DNA of 64,000 nt from NCBI GenBank assembly GCA_945897825.1, contig CAMDGX010000005.1:20543-84542 (forward strand), written 5' to 3'. Made by a program: the position numbers and the translations under genes. This document shows positions 42,980 through 55,700 of the stretch, piece by piece (positions within the stretch are counted from its first letter, which is position 1; every line of letters starts with the position of its first letter). The DNA comes from Asaia bogorensis. GTDB taxonomy: Bacteria > Pseudomonadota > Alphaproteobacteria > Acetobacterales > Acetobacteraceae. A model generated the notes under the pieces. It saw only the letters and a list, made by a program, of their open reading frames with translations. It was not told the origin of the DNA and searched no databases.

Positions 42980-43984
42980 ATGCGCAACGCCAATCGCCGC
43001 ATCGTGTTGCGCGCCCGGCCCGAGGGCATCGCCGGGCCAGAGCATTTCGCCGAGGAGACGGTCGCCGTGCGCGCGCCCGGCCCCGGCGAGGTGTTGCTGG
43101 AGACGCTGTTTGTGTCGGTCGATCCGGCGATGCGCGTCTGGATCAGCGAAAACCCGGGCTACGTGACGCGCATCGAGCCCGGCGAGACGATGCGGTCCAG
43201 CGGCATCGCGCGCGTGCTGGAGAGCAAGGTGCCCGAGCTGTCGCCCGGCGACCTCGTGCACGCGCGCACCGGCTGGCAAAGCCACCCGACCCTGGAGGCC
43301 GAGGCGGTGGAGAAGCTGCCCGGCAATGTCTCGCCCACCGACTGGCTCGGCGTGCTCGGCACCACCGGCCTGACCGCCTATTTCGGCATGCGCGACGTGG
43401 GCGCGGTGAGGCCGGGCGAGACCGTACTGGTCTCGGGTGCGGCCGGCGGCGTCGGCCAGATCGCCGGGCAGGTCGCGCGCATCGAGGCCGCGCGGGTCGT
43501 CGGCATCGCGGGCGGGGCGGAGAAATGCGCGTGGCTGCGTGAGGAACTCGGGTTCGACGCCGCCATCGACTACAAGGCCGAGCCCGATATTGCCGCCGCC
43601 GTGGCGCGTGAATGCCCGGGCGGACTCGACGTGTTCTACGACAATGTCGGCGGCGCCATGCTGGATGCCGCGCTGGCCAACCTGCGGCTACGCGCCCGCG
43701 TGGTGATCTGCGGCCGCATCTCGCAAACCGCGGCCTCGGAGCTGTACGGCGTGCGCAACATGGGCCAGTTGATCGGCAAGCGCGCGCGCGTCGAGGGCTT
43801 CATCGTCAGCGACTACGCTGCGCGCTTCGACGAAGGCCGCGCCTGGCTCGCCGCGCGCATGGCCGACGGCTCGTTGCGGCACCGCGTGCACGAGATCGCG
43901 GGGCTGGAGCGTGCACCGGAAGGGCTCGGCATGCTGTTCCGCGGCGGCAACACCGGCAAGCTGGTCGTGCGCCTGGAAGGCTGA
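42980..43984 (+). CDS. MDR-family NADP-dependent oxidoreductase (CurA/LTB4 reductase-like)
   Basis: A 334-residue medium-chain dehydrogenase without zinc ligands. The N-terminal VSVDPAMRVWISENPGYV and cofactor loop LVSGAAGGVGQIAGQVA match the leukotriene-B4-dehydrogenase/CurA group, which reduces enones or enals with NADPH. CAGGAGGCC precedes the ATG. As last gene after two acyl-CoA dehydrogenases, it may handle an alpha,beta-unsaturated ketone or enoyl intermediate. Confidence 0.88.
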   Translation: MRNANRRIVLRARPEGIAGPEHFAEETVAVRAPGPGEVLLETLFVSVDPAMRVWISENPGYVTRIEPGETMRSSGIARVLESKVPELSPGDLVHARTGWQSHPTLEAEAVEKLPGNVSPTDWLGVLGTTGLTAYFGMRDVGAVRPGETVLVSGAAGGVGQIAGQVARIEAARVVGIAGGAEKCAWLREELGFDAAIDYKAEPDIAAAVARECPGGLDVFYDNVGGAMLDAALANLRLRARVVICGRISQTAASELYGVRNMGQLIGKRARVEGFIVSDYAARFDEGRAWLAARMADGSLRHRVHEIAGLERAPEGLGMLFRGGNTGKLVVRLEG

Positions 43985-44137
43985 TTCGCCTGCGCGCACT
44001 GGACGCAGCCGTGCCGCGAACGTTAAACTCGCACACGAAAGCATGGCACTCGGCTGCCCATTCGGGCTCCGTCCGCGTTGCGCCACCGAACCGGTCAGCC
44101 GGGCGGCAGGGCTTTACCGGGAAGGACGATTCGAGCA

Positions 44138-46534
44138 ATGGCAACGATCTTCACGGCCATCGGCAGCGGGCGGGGCCAGGAAATCTGGATCAGCCATGGG
44201 ACCCCATCCAGCACCTTCCTGCTGAAGGATGTGCGCGACGGCGCCAGTGGCTCCGCGCCGCTGTTCCTGAACTACCTCGCGCTCAACGGCGCGCTCACCG
44301 CAGGGCGCGTGCTGTTCCTGGCCAATGACGGCACGAACGGCGCCGAACTATGGGTCAGCGACGGGACGACGGCCGGCACCACGCTGTTCAAGGACATCAA
44401 TCCCGGCGCCGCGGGCTCCTTCGCGTCCCGTTGGACCCTGGTCGGGCCGCGCGCGGTGTTCACCGCGACGGATGCCACCAATGGCAATGAGTTGTGGGTC
44501 AGCGACGGCACCGCTGCCGGCACCGTGCTTCTCGCCGATCTCAATCCCGGCGCGGCGGATTCGGCGCCGGTTTTCATCGGCTCCCTGATCGCCGGCGGCA
44601 CGGCGGACCCGTCGCGGGCGATGTTCCTGCTGGATGACGGCACCACGGGGCGCGAAATCTGGGTCACCGACGGCACCGCCGCCGGCACCGCGCAGCTGAA
44701 GGACATCAATCCCGGCGCCGGCGGCGCAAATGCCACGGCCTGGACCGCCGTGAACGGTCGCGCCGTGTTCTCGGCCAATGACAGCGCCGCCGGGCAGGAA
44801 TTGTGGGTCAGCAACGGCACGGGCGCGGGCACCACGCTGCTGACCAATGCCGCCGCCGGCCTGGCCGGCTCCGACCCCGAGATCCTCGGCTATCTGCTGG
44901 TGGGCGGCGTGGCCGACACCACGAAGCTGCTGGTCTCGCTGGACGACATCACGCACGGCCGCGAATTGTGGGTGACCGACGGCACGCCGGGCGGCACCGT
45001 CCTGTTCAAGGACCTCGACACGGGCAGCGCCGGCTCCACGCCGGAGGCCTGGACGGCGGTGAACGGCCGCGCCGTCTTCGCCGCCTCCACCGCCGCGGCC
45101 GGGCGCGAACTGTGGGTCAGCGACGGCACTGCCAATGGCACCGTGCTGCTGGCCGATGCCCGCCCCGGTGCGGCCGGCTCCGATCCGGTTGTCCTCGGCC
45201 CACTGCTGGTCAATGGCGTCGCCGACACGACGCGCCTGCTGGTCGCGATGGACAACGGCACCAACGGCACCGAGCTGTGGGTGACCAACGGGACGCCGGG
45301 CGGCACCGCGCTGTTCAAGGACCTCAACCCCGGTGCCCCCGGCAGCGACCCGGGCCCGTGGACCGCGGTGAACGGCCGCGCCGTGTTCGTGGCGGACAGC
45401 GCCGCGACCGGTCGGGAATTGTGGGTCAGCGACGGCACCGCCAGCGGCACCACGTTGCTGCTCGATGCCCAGCCGGGCGCCATTGGCTCCGCCCCGACCC
45501 TGCTCGGGCCGCTCTCGGTCAACGGCGCCGTCGATCCCACACGCCTGCTGTTCCTGCTGGACGACGGGACGGCCGGCCAGGAGCTGTGGGTGACCGACGG
45601 CACCCAAGCGGGAACCACGCTGTTCAAGGATGCCAACGCCGGCGCCCTGGGGTCGTTCGCCGTGGGGCGGACCGAGATCACCATGCCGCTCATCGACCTG
45701 TCGGCGGCCCCGGTCGGTGTCACGCTGGCGCTGGGCGAGGCCGGGACCGCGCAGAACGTGAGCGGATCGCCATTCAACGACACGTTCACGGGCAACGCCC
45801 AGGCAAACCTGATCAACGGCCGCGACGGCCAGGACACGGTGGTCTTCAGCCAGCCGCGCGAGAACTATCAGGTCGGGGTTCTGGGCACCATCGTCCGCGT
45901 TGACGGCCCCGATGGCCCGGATGAACTGCGCAACATCGAGCTCCTGAAGTTCGGCGAGTTCGCCGCCATCACCGTGGACTCGCTGCGCGGCCAGCCTGAG
46001 ACCGACGAGCTCTACCAGAACCTGGTGGACGGCGAACTGAGGTTCGGGCTGCCGACGCGCTATGTCGGGCCCGCGGCGGTCGACTACATCCTGCCTGCAG
46101 ACAACGGCAGCGACGTCCTGCAAGGCACGTCGCGCAGGGACTTCGCCAACCTCGGCGCCGGCAACGACGCGGCCAGCATGGGAGCGGGCAACGACGTGCT
46201 CGACGGCGGCGGTGGCTCGAACTTCCTCACCGGCGGGGAGGGCATCGATACATTCTTCATCGACGGGCGCGATCTGGTCCCCGTGTGGTCCTGCATCACC
46301 GATTGGCAACCTGGCGAGGCGTTGACCGTGTGGGGATGGCGCGACGGGGTCAGCTTGGCGGCATGGTCGGAGAGCGATGGGCTGCCGGGCTACCTCGGCG
46401 CCACGATGTTCGCGGACATCGATGGCAACGGGCTGGTTGAAACGGCCATCACCTGGACCGGCGTGGCCCTCGCCGACCTGCCCAAGCAGGTCGCGTTCGA
46501 TGTCAGCGGCATCGGGGTTCTCTACTTCAACTGA
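44138..46534 (+). CDS. ELP-repeat and RTX-domain secreted protein
   Basis: A 798-residue protein. Ten copies of an E-L/I-W-V-S/T-D-G-T-x-x-G-T motif have their glutamates at residues 15, 70, 118, 173, 221, 276, 324, 379, 427 and 482, spaced alternately 55 and 48 (a strict 103-residue double repeat). This points to a beta-propeller or solenoid. Two RTX-like segments follow (GNAQANLINGRDGQDTV near residue 550; GNDVLDGGGGSNFLTGGEG near residue 690), typical calcium-binding sites of type I secretion substrates, and a beta-rich C-terminus likely serves as the secretion signal. The start at 44138 follows GGAAGGA. It is convergent with the giant gene; two strong hairpins lie between them. Confidence 0.85.
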   Translation: MATIFTAIGSGRGQEIWISHGTPSSTFLLKDVRDGASGSAPLFLNYLALNGALTAGRVLFLANDGTNGAELWVSDGTTAGTTLFKDINPGAAGSFASRWTLVGPRAVFTATDATNGNELWVSDGTAAGTVLLADLNPGAADSAPVFIGSLIAGGTADPSRAMFLLDDGTTGREIWVTDGTAAGTAQLKDINPGAGGANATAWTAVNGRAVFSANDSAAGQELWVSNGTGAGTTLLTNAAAGLAGSDPEILGYLLVGGVADTTKLLVSLDDITHGRELWVTDGTPGGTVLFKDLDTGSAGSTPEAWTAVNGRAVFAASTAAAGRELWVSDGTANGTVLLADARPGAAGSDPVVLGPLLVNGVADTTRLLVAMDNGTNGTELWVTNGTPGGTALFKDLNPGAPGSDPGPWTAVNGRAVFVADSAATGRELWVSDGTASGTTLLLDAQPGAIGSAPTLLGPLSVNGAVDPTRLLFLLDDGTAGQELWVTDGTQAGTTLFKDANAGALGSFAVGRTEITMPLIDLSAAPVGVTLALGEAGTAQNVSGSPFNDTFTGNAQANLINGRDGQDTVVFSQPRENYQVGVLGTIVRVDGPDGPDELRNIELLKFGEFAAITVDSLRGQPETDELYQNLVDGELRFGLPTRYVGPAAVDYILPADNGSDVLQGTSRRDFANLGAGNDAASMGAGNDVLDGGGGSNFLTGGEGIDTFFIDGRDLVPVWSCITDWQPGEALTVWGWRDGVSLAAWSESDGLPGYLGATMFADIDGNGLVETAITWTGVALADLPKQVAFDVSGIGVLYFN

Positions 46535-46576
46535 GTTTTGCGGGCGCAGAACCAGCGCCGCTTCCGGAACGGTTTG

Positions 46577-46631
46577 TTCAAACTGCCCGCCGTCGACCGA
46601 TGATGCATCGATCGACGGCGGGCCGTTTGAA
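46577..46631. terminator. Long hairpin after the ELP/RTX gene
   Basis: The outer arms TTCAAAC/GTTTGAA and inner arms CCCGCCGTCGA/TCGACGGCGGG are separated by two-base mismatches. It starts 43 bases after the stop at 46534. Confidence 0.75.
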
Positions 46632-46670
46632 TCCTTGCTGCGCGCGCCGCCGCCGGCGAGCCCGGCACGC

Positions 46671-46722
46671 GATACCACCCCCTGGAAGGACCGACTCTGC
46701 CGGTCCTTCCAGGGGCGGTATC
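46671..46722. terminator. Strong hairpin at the 3' end of the giant gene
   Basis: GATACC...CCCCTGGAAGGACCG pairs with CGGTCCTTCCAGGGG...GGTATC with a six-base loop and one bulge on each side. It touches the stop codon of the minus-strand giant gene (46721-46723). It should terminate that gene and block antisense entry from the ELP/RTX side. Confidence 0.8.
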
Positions 46723-49700
46723 AGACCGTCACCCGGTATATGCGCCCCTGGGTCGAGGAGACGAGCAATTTGCCGGTGTCGTCGAACGCGAGGCCGCTGA
46801 TCTCCTGATCGTTGATGCCCTGGGTCGCGACGTTGATGCGGCGAACCTCGGTGCCGGTGCGCGTCATCTCGATCAGGGTCGTGTGGTCGGGGACGTTGTA
46901 GCTGCCCATCCAAAGATTGCCGGTGACCGGATCGATCGCCAGCCCGGCCTCGTCGCCCCACAGCGGCGAGTTGAAGCTCGAGATCACCGTGCCGTCCGCC
47001 GGGTCCAACTCCAGAATCTTGCGCGGGTTCTGGCTGCGATCCAGCACGAACAGATGGTTCGTCTGCGGGTCGTAGATCCCCGCCGTCATGTCGTAGTTAC
47101 CCTTGAACTGCAGCGTGGCGATGACCGTGCCGTCCGCCGGGTTCAGCGCCGTCACCCAGTCGGGGTTGGGTTGGCCGTTGAACACCAGCAGGCTGCCGAG
47201 CGGGATCGAGGTGCCGTTCAGCGTGAACACCTCCGGCGTGATCTGCAGCCCGGCGATCGACATGTAGGCCGAGCCGAAATCGGTGCTGTTCAGCGTGATC
47301 GACTGCAGTTCCGTCCCGGTCGCAAGGTCGATGCGGTGCAGCTTCGTCGGGTTCGCGATATCCGACACCCAGGCCGATTTTGTCACGGGGTCGAAGGCCA
47401 CGTCTCGCAGATTGCCGAAGGGCTGCAGCAACACGTTGTAGGCGAACGGGGCGGAGGTGCCGCCGGCGGTGGTGATCGTCAGCGGCCCGAAGCCATGCAC
47501 CGGCTCGGTCAGCCGCAGCCCGGTGCTGTCGGCGGCGGAGTGGTAATAGATGTCGATGTTGCCGTCCGTCGAGCTGTCCACCATCGTCGCGCCGGCGAAG
47601 CCGATCGTCGAACCGCCTTCGACGAAACCGCCACCGTAGATGTAGAGGTTCGAGCCGGAGACGTCGAAGCTGTTGATCACCGGCACGACCTGCAGCAACG
47701 GCTGGGCGCTGCTGCCCAGCACCTGCACCCGCACCGCGCCATTGACGTAGCCGGGAAGGGCCAGCGTTGCGCTGGCGCCATCCTCGGCAACCGAGTCCGG
47801 CGACATCCGCAGCGCCCGCAGCGCCCCGGAGCCGCTCTCGCGGTAGTGCAGCACCAGGTCCATCGTAGCCGTCAGGTTCGTGCCCGTCAGTGTGATGGTC
47901 TGGCCCGGGTTGGCCGAGGCCTGGCCCGGGTCGGCCGGCGTGCCGCTGGTCGCCGTCGCGGTGATGCCGGCGAAGCCCACGCTGAACGGCGCGCTCGTGC
48001 CGCCCTCGGTGCGCACCATGATCGGCCCGAAACTGTCGTCCGAATACGTGACGCTCAGATAGGCGGAGCCGTTGTACGTGTAGTTCGGGTCGTAGACGTC
48101 CTGCACATCCGGGCCAGCGCCGCTCGAGATGTCCTCGATCACCGAGCTGCCGAAGATATAGGAGGTGCCCGGCCCCTCGACGAAGCCGCGGCCGGTGAGC
48201 CGGACGTTCATCAGCACGGCGTTGGCAGCCACGTTTTCGATCTGCGCGTCGGTCAGCAGCGGCACGATCTGCAGCGCCGCCTCGGTCGCCGTCTTGTCGC
48301 CGATCACCCGCACCCGCCCGGTCACCGCGTCGAACGGCACCACCACGGTCGCACTCGTGCCGTCCTCGGCGACGCTGGCCGGCCGCGCCACCACCTGGGT
48401 GACGCTCCCATCGGAGCGTCGCACGTCGAACACCACGTCGAGCGAACTGTCGAACTTGTCACCCTGCAACGTGATGGTCTGGCCGGGATTGGCCGAAGCC
48501 TTGGCGGCATCCGCGGGCGTCCCCGAGGCCGCAGTCGCGGAGATGCCGCTGAAGCTGAGGTCGAGCACGTTGCTGGTGCCGCCCACGGTGGTCACCGACA
48601 GCGGCCCCGACTGCGCCCCTTGCGGCGCCTGCAGCGAGAACCGCCCGTTCGCCACGGACTGGCCGCCGATGCTGGCATTGCCAACCGACGGGCCGTTGTT
48701 GCGCGAGATGTCATCGATGGTGACATCGCCGAAGCGAAGGGTGCTCCGGGCCTCGATGAAGCCGCGCCCGGTCAGGACGACGCTGCCATTGGCGTAGGAG
48801 CCGGAGGGCGTGCCCGTGACATCCAGCAGCACAGGGACAACCTGCAGCATCACGCCCGCAGTGTCGCGCTCCAGCCGCACCGTGCCGGTGGCAGCCTGGT
48901 GCGGCACCTTCACGGTCAGGCTGGTGCCGTCCCCGGCTACGCTGATGGGCGTGACGCTGACGGTCGACAGCGGGCTGCTGGCGTTCATGGTCGTGAACAC
49001 CACGCGTTCGCCGGCCAAAAGCCCGGTGCCGGTCAGCGTGATTGTCTGGTCCGGGTTCGCCGATGCTACCGACGCGGCGGCGGGCGTGCCCAGATCAGCG
49101 GTGGCGGCGATGCCGGTCAGGCGCGTGACGCCGGACTGGGCACGCGCCAGGCTGACCGAGTATTTCCCGTTGTTGAAGCCGGACGTGCCGCTGCCAGTGA
49201 CGGTCGGGTCGTAGGTGACGTTGGCGTAGCCGCTGATGCCGACATAGTAGGTGCCGGCAGCCGGCGGGCGGAACTCGAGCCCGGTCGAGCCGAAGCCGCT
49301 GTCATAGAAGGTGTCGGCCGCCTTCTCGACGCCCGCCTGGTCGAACACCCGCACGTGGAAGTAGGTGCCCTGTTCGAAGAACACGCGCAGCTGGTCGCCC
49401 TGCACCAGGCTGACGCTGTACAGGTCGACATCGATGGTGGGGGTGGCGCTGTCGCCCATCGTGGAGTCGATCACCACCCGCTCGCCGCTCGCCAGCGCCA
49501 CCGCCTGGGCGGTCGCCAGCGTGTCGCCGACATCGCTCGTCGCGGAAATCGGCGACAGCGTCGTCGTCGTTCCGACCTTGAGCGTCGCGGTGCCGCCCTC
49601 GGTGGCAACCGAGATGTCGGTCCCGGCGGCACCCGCCGGCACCGTGACGGTCAGCAGTTGCTGCACGGTCCCGTCGCCAAGCGAAGACAGGCCGAAGGAG

Positions 49701-52700
49701 CCGCCATCGGTCACGGTGCGGACGGAGAAGGGAGCGACCTTGCCGCCGACCTTCACCTGCAACTCGCTGAGCGGCAGGCCCGTGCCCTCGATCAGCACCA
49801 CGTTGCCTTCGGCGGTCGCCCCGCCGGCGCCGCGCAACAGCGGCACCACCGCGAGGGCGTGGCTGCCCGCGGCACCGCGCACCGTCACCGCGCCGGTGCG
49901 GGCGAGTGCCGGCACCTGCACCGAAAGCTCGGTCCCGGCGTTGTTCACCTGGCCGCCGCGGGTGATCACGCCCGACACGCCGTTGTCGTCGTTGCCCTGG
50001 AACTGCACCAGCGTCGCGGAAGTGAAGCCCTGGCCCAGCAGCACGATGGTCTGCCCGGCATTCGCCGCGGCGTTCGCATTGTAGGGAAGGCCGCCGGCCA
50101 GGCCCGGCACCCGGATGCCGGTGAAGATCGATGGTGTCGGGGCGGGCAGCGTGGGCGCGGCGATCTCGGCATACCCGCCCTCGGTGGTCACCCGGATCTT
50201 GCCGTCCAGCACGACCGGGAACGTGACGGTGTAGTTGTCGTTGCGGCTGCCATAGGCGTCGAAGACGTTGCTGTCGTTCGATGTGTCGGCAAATGCCACG
50301 CCGCCGACGGTGAACTTGGTCTCCCCCTCCATGAAGCCCGAGCCTGCGAGCGTGAACGCACTCTGCCCGCCCGGCCGGCCCGACGTTCCCGTCAGCGTCG
50401 GCACGACGAGCAGTGGCACGCCGCCGCTGGCGTTGAACGTCTGACCTTGGTTCGTTGAATAATTGGAAATCGACTCGCGCAGCAGCACCGCGCCATCGGC
50501 CGACACCTGGAACAGGTCGTTGGCGGCTTCGCCGTCCCAGCTGTCCAGCGCGTAAAGGTCGAAGGACAGGGTATAGGTCTGCCCGGCGGTCAGCCCGCCC
50601 AGGGTGAGCGTCTGCGCCTCGTTGGCGAAGCGGCCGGAGAAGCGGGAGAACACGGTGCCCGCCGAGCCCTCGATGCGCGCATTGCTCCAGCCGGATTGCG
50701 CCTTGCCCTCGAAGTCGTCGAAGAACACCGTCCCGCCAGGAGAGGAGACGGTGACGTTGTCCAGGCCCCAGCTCTCGTCCGGCACTTCCTGGATGCCGCT
50801 GTCGGAGAACCGCAGCACGGTCGTCGCGTCGTCGGCCTTGAAGCTGACCTGGACGTTCCGGTAGATCCCGTCGGCCCAGCCGCCGAAGCCGAGATTCTGC
50901 GCAGCCGAGTTCACCACCCGCACATCGCCGGTGGTGGCCGTATTGGGCACCAGAACCTGCAGCCGCGTGCCATCGCCGCTGACCATCAGCGGCGTTGCGA
51001 ACTGCACGCCCTCGGTGCCGCTGCCGTCGCGCGTCGGGAACAGCACGCGCGTGGTGCCGCCGAAATTGAGGCCCTCCAACTCGATCACCTGCCCGACATT
51101 CGCCGCACCCGTCACCTTGTTCGCCGGCACGCCGGAATGCGGGCTGGCGATGATCGCACCAAGGACAGGGCGCGACACGGCGAAGTCGACATCCGTGCGC
51201 AGCACATGAATGCGCCCGGAGGTGGAAGCCACCAGCAGGCGCCCGTCGCCGTCGAAGGCCAGGCCGCTGATCGCGCTGGATTCACCGCCCTGCGCGGTGA
51301 AGCTGGTGCTGCGCACCACCTCGCCCGTCGCGGTCATCTCGACCACCATCGCCTGCTCGTTGGAGCCGAACCAGATGTTGCCCGTCACGGGGTCGATCGC
51401 CATGCCGGCATAGGTGGCGTTGAATGGCGCAGCGAAGCTGCCCAGAACGGCGCCGTCGGCCGGGTCGATCTCGACGATCTGGTGCGGCCCGGTGCGGCGG
51501 TCGAGCACGAACAGGTGGCCGCTGCTGGGATGGAAAACGCCGGCCGACATGTCGTAGTTCGCCGACAGCGCCAGCGAGGCAACCAGCGCACCCGTGCCCG
51601 GATTCACCGCCACCACGCGGTCTGGGTTGGTCTGCCCGTTGAAGGCCAGCAGGCTCCCGGCGGGAACATCGACCCCGTTCAGATTGAAGCCCTGCGGCAC
51701 CACCTGCAGCCCGCCCCAGAAATAGGTGCTGCCGAACACATCGTTGGTGACGACGATCTCGGCCTGCATCGCCCCGGTGTCGAGGTCGATGCGGCGGAGA
51801 CTGCCGGGGTTGGCGTTGTCCACCACCCAGGCATCGCCGGTGCCGGGGTCGAACGCGATGTCCTGCAGGAAGCCATAGGGCAGCCTCGCCTGCGACAACG
51901 CCATCGGCGCCGAGGTGCCGCCCGCCGTGGTCACCGTGATGTCGCCCACGCCATGCGTCGGCTCCGCCACATCCAGTCGGCCATTCTCGCCGAGGTCGCC
52001 ATACCAAACGTTCGGCCCGGCATTGACCTCGGTGTCCACCACCGTCACGCCGGCGAAGGAGATCGTCGACTTGCCTTCGACGAAGCCGCTCCCTTGGAGA
52101 TAGATCGTGCCGCCGCTGACCGACGACGACACCAGCGTGGGCACGATCTGCACAAGGTGGGATGCGCCGGTCCCCGGCATCTGGAGCTGGACCACGCCGT
52201 TCAGCGTGAACGGCAGCTGAAGCGTGGCGCTTGTGCCGTCCGCGGCTACCGCAGCCGGGTTCAGCAGCATCACGCCGACATCGCCGTTCTCGCGCGTGTA
52301 GCGCGCCAGCACGTCCGTGGCGGTGGACAGGCCCGCGCCGGCCAGCGTCACCACCTGGCCTGGATTGGCGGACGCCAGCCCCACATCAGCCGCCTTGCCC
52401 GTGAACGCCGTTCCGGTGACACCGCTGAAGGTGAGCGAGAACGGCGCCGAAGTTCCGCCGGCGGTCGTCACCGTCACCGGGCCGAACGCATCCCCGCTCA
52501 GCGGCACCCGCAAATAGGCCAGGCCATTCTGAAGACCCATGCTGTAGTCGTAGGTGACATTGGGTCCGACTGAGGCATTCCCGTCGACCACCGTGGCGGA
52601 GCCGAAGCGGTACTGGCTGTTGTTGCCCTCGACCAGCCCGGCGCCCAACACCGTGACGTCGATGTAGCTGCCCAGCGACTGCACGCTGGTCACGTCGATC

Positions 52701-55700
52701 CCGCGGACCACCGGCACGATCTGCAGCAGCCTCGCACTCGCGGTTTGGTCGCCCACCACGCGCACCATGCCGGTCACCGCGTCGTCCGGAACCACGACCT
52801 GTGCCGTGGTCCCGGCCTCGTTCACCATCCACGGCCGCACGATCCGCTGCCCGAGCGTGCCGTTCTCGTCGATAGTGGCGAACACGACGCTGGCGCCCGC
52901 TGTCAGGTTGGTGCCCTGGATCTCGATCGACTGCCCCGGATTGGCCGACGCCACCGCCGCGTCGGCCGGCGTTCCCGAACCCGCCGCGGAAACCATGGCA
53001 GCGAAGCTGATCTGCAGCGTTTCACTTGTTCCGCCCACGGTCACAACCCGCAGCGGCCCGGTCGGCACGCCGTTCGGCACCTGGGTCGACAGCCGCCCAT
53101 TCGGGATGCTGCTGGTGACGAAGTGCGAGTCGACGTTGCTGCCATAGTTGCGGCTGACATCGCGCAGCACGCTGGCGCCGAACATGACGGAGGAAGAACC
53201 CTCGGCGAAACCCGTGCCGTAGAGCCGCAGCGTACCGTTGTTGAACGGCTGGTTCGCCGACATGTCGAGCGAATCCAGCGTCGGCACCACCTGCAGCAGG
53301 ATGCCCACGAGCTCGCGCTCCAGGCGAACGCGCCCGGTGGTCGCGGCCTCGGGCACCCGCACCGTCAGGCTGGTCCCGTCCGCCGCGACCGTCAGCGGCG
53401 CGACGTTCTGGGTCGAGTAGTAGCCGCTGCTGTCGATGGTTGTGAACACCACCTCGTCGGATGCCGCCAGCCCGGTGCCAAGCAGCGTGATCGTCTGCCC
53501 GACATTCGCCGCCGCCACGCCCGCCAGCGCCGCCGTGCCGCGCTCGGCACCCGCCTGGATCGCGGTCAGCGACGTGTCGCTGTTGGTGACGCGCACAGCG
53601 GTGAACGCGTAGCCCATGTCCGACGACGCTGTCCCGCTGCCGCCGACCGCCGGATCGTACGACGAGTTCTGGGCCGTGACCCCGAAATAGTAGGTGCCGG
53701 TCGCCGGTACCTCGAAGTCGTATGGTCCGAACGACCAGGCGCCATTGCTGAACTGGGAACTGAACGAATACGACGCGATCGGCGCACCGGCGGCATCGAA
53801 CACCCGGACGCGCGCGGAGCTTCGCGTCACCTCCGTCAGGCTCAGGATCATGCGCTCGCCGGACTGCGCCTCGACGCGGAACAGGTCCACGTCCTTGCTG
53901 GCGAAGGTCCCGTCGCCGATCTGGGCCTTCACCGTCACGCTCTGCGCGGCGCCCATGTTGAGCAGGGTCGCGGTCGCCATCGTGTCGCCGATATCCTGCG
54001 CCGGCGTGATGACGGTGTTGGTCAGGGCCTGCCCGGTGCGCAGCGTCGCACTGCCCCCCACGGTGGACACAGTCACCACGCCATTGGACACGCCGCTCGG
54101 CAGGACCAGCGACAGCAATTGCTGCGTCGATTGCTGCGCAAGGTAGTAGCTGCCCTGCGCCGTGCCGTCGGCCACGGTGGTGAGGGTGAAAGTGCCGATG
54201 GTGCGGTTGTCCACCTGCACCACCAGTTCCGGCTGCACCAGGCCGGTCGCCTCGATCAGCAGCGTATTGCCTGGCGCCACGGTGCCGCCGATCGCGCGCA
54301 GCGTCGGCACGATCTGCAGCGCCTGCGCCTCCGCGGCGCCCAGCACCCGCACGCTGCCGGTGCGCGCCAGCGCCGGCACCACCACGGTGGCCGTGGTGCC
54401 GTTGTTCGCCACGCCGTCCACGCGGCGCGTCACCGTGCCCAACCGCCCGGTATCGTCGGCGGCATCGAACTGCACCATGGTCGAGGTGGTGAAGCCACCG
54501 CCGGTCAGCGTGATCACCTGCCCCACATTGGCGGCGGCCTGGCCAAGCTGCGACGGCGTGCCAACCACGCCCTGGGCGGTGATGCCGCTGAGCGTGGCAC
54601 CCTCCTGGCGGAACAGGCTCGGCCCGGCGATCTCGTCGAAGCCGCCATCGGTCGCCACCCGCACGGGTCCGTCCAGCGTACGCGGCACCACCAGCTGGTA
54701 CTGGTTGTTCGAGTAGTAGTCGATGGTATTGGGGTAGTTGAGATTGGTGTATTCGTCCACGACCACCACGCCACCGATGGTGAAGGTGGTCGCCCCTTCC
54801 TGGAAGCCGGAGCCGTCGATCGTCAGCACCGAATCCAGCCCCGGCTGCCCCGTCAACCCGGTCACCGTCGGCACCACCTGCAGCCGCACGCCGGCACTGC
54901 TGCCGATCGACTGTGCGGCAGTGACGCTGTAGTTCGAGATCGTCTCGTCCAGCACCAACGCGTCGTCGATGCGAACCTGGAACTGGTCCGGCCCCGCGGC
55001 GCCGTCCCAACTGTCCAGCGCATAGAGGTCGAAGCTCAGCGTATAGGTCTGCCCTGCCGTCAGGCCCGTCAGCGACAGGCGCTGCTCCTCGCTGGCGAAC
55101 CGACCGGAGAAGCGCGTGAAATTGGTCTGCCAGGCAGACTCAACACGGCTGTCGCTCCACCCCCCGGCCGCAATGCCGCTCTCGAAATTGTCGCTGAAGA
55201 TCGTCGTGCCGCCCTGCCGGACAACGACATTGTCCAGGCCCCAGGACTCGTTGCTGACATCCTCGATGCCGCCATCGGCGAAGCGCACCTCCGCGGTGTC
55301 TGCACCGGCGGTGAACTGCACCGTGACCGACCGGTAGATGCTGTCGGTAAATCCTGCACCGCCAAGGTTGCGCCGCCCGGTGTTGGAAACCTTGATGTCG
55401 CCCGTCCGGGCCTGCTCCGGCACCTTGACCTGCAGGCGCGTTCCATCGGCGCTGACGATGTTCGGGGCGACGGCGACAAGACTGATGCTTCCGTCGACGG
55501 CGCGCACCGGGAACAGCACCTGCGTCCCACTGCCGAAATTCGCCCCGACCAGCTCGATCACCTGGCCCGCATTGGCCGAAGCCTGCCCCGCGCTGCCCGG
55601 CGTTCCGCGCGTGGCGGTGCCAACGATGGACGTCAGCACCGGGATGGCCTGCGCCGGGTCGAACTGCGGGTCGATCGCAAACACGCGGCCGTTTGATGTG

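Noticed and set aside
44044..44057. Sigma-54-like TGGCACTCGGCTGCC upstream of the ELP/RTX gene
   Set aside because: The GG and GC are nine bases apart instead of ten; this spacing is generally inactive.
46883..50458. A 1,191-codon open frame on the plus strand opposite the giant gene
   Set aside because: Low-complexity, Arg/His/Val-rich translation with no motif, antisense to a clearly structured repeat protein; long antisense frames are expected in high-GC DNA.
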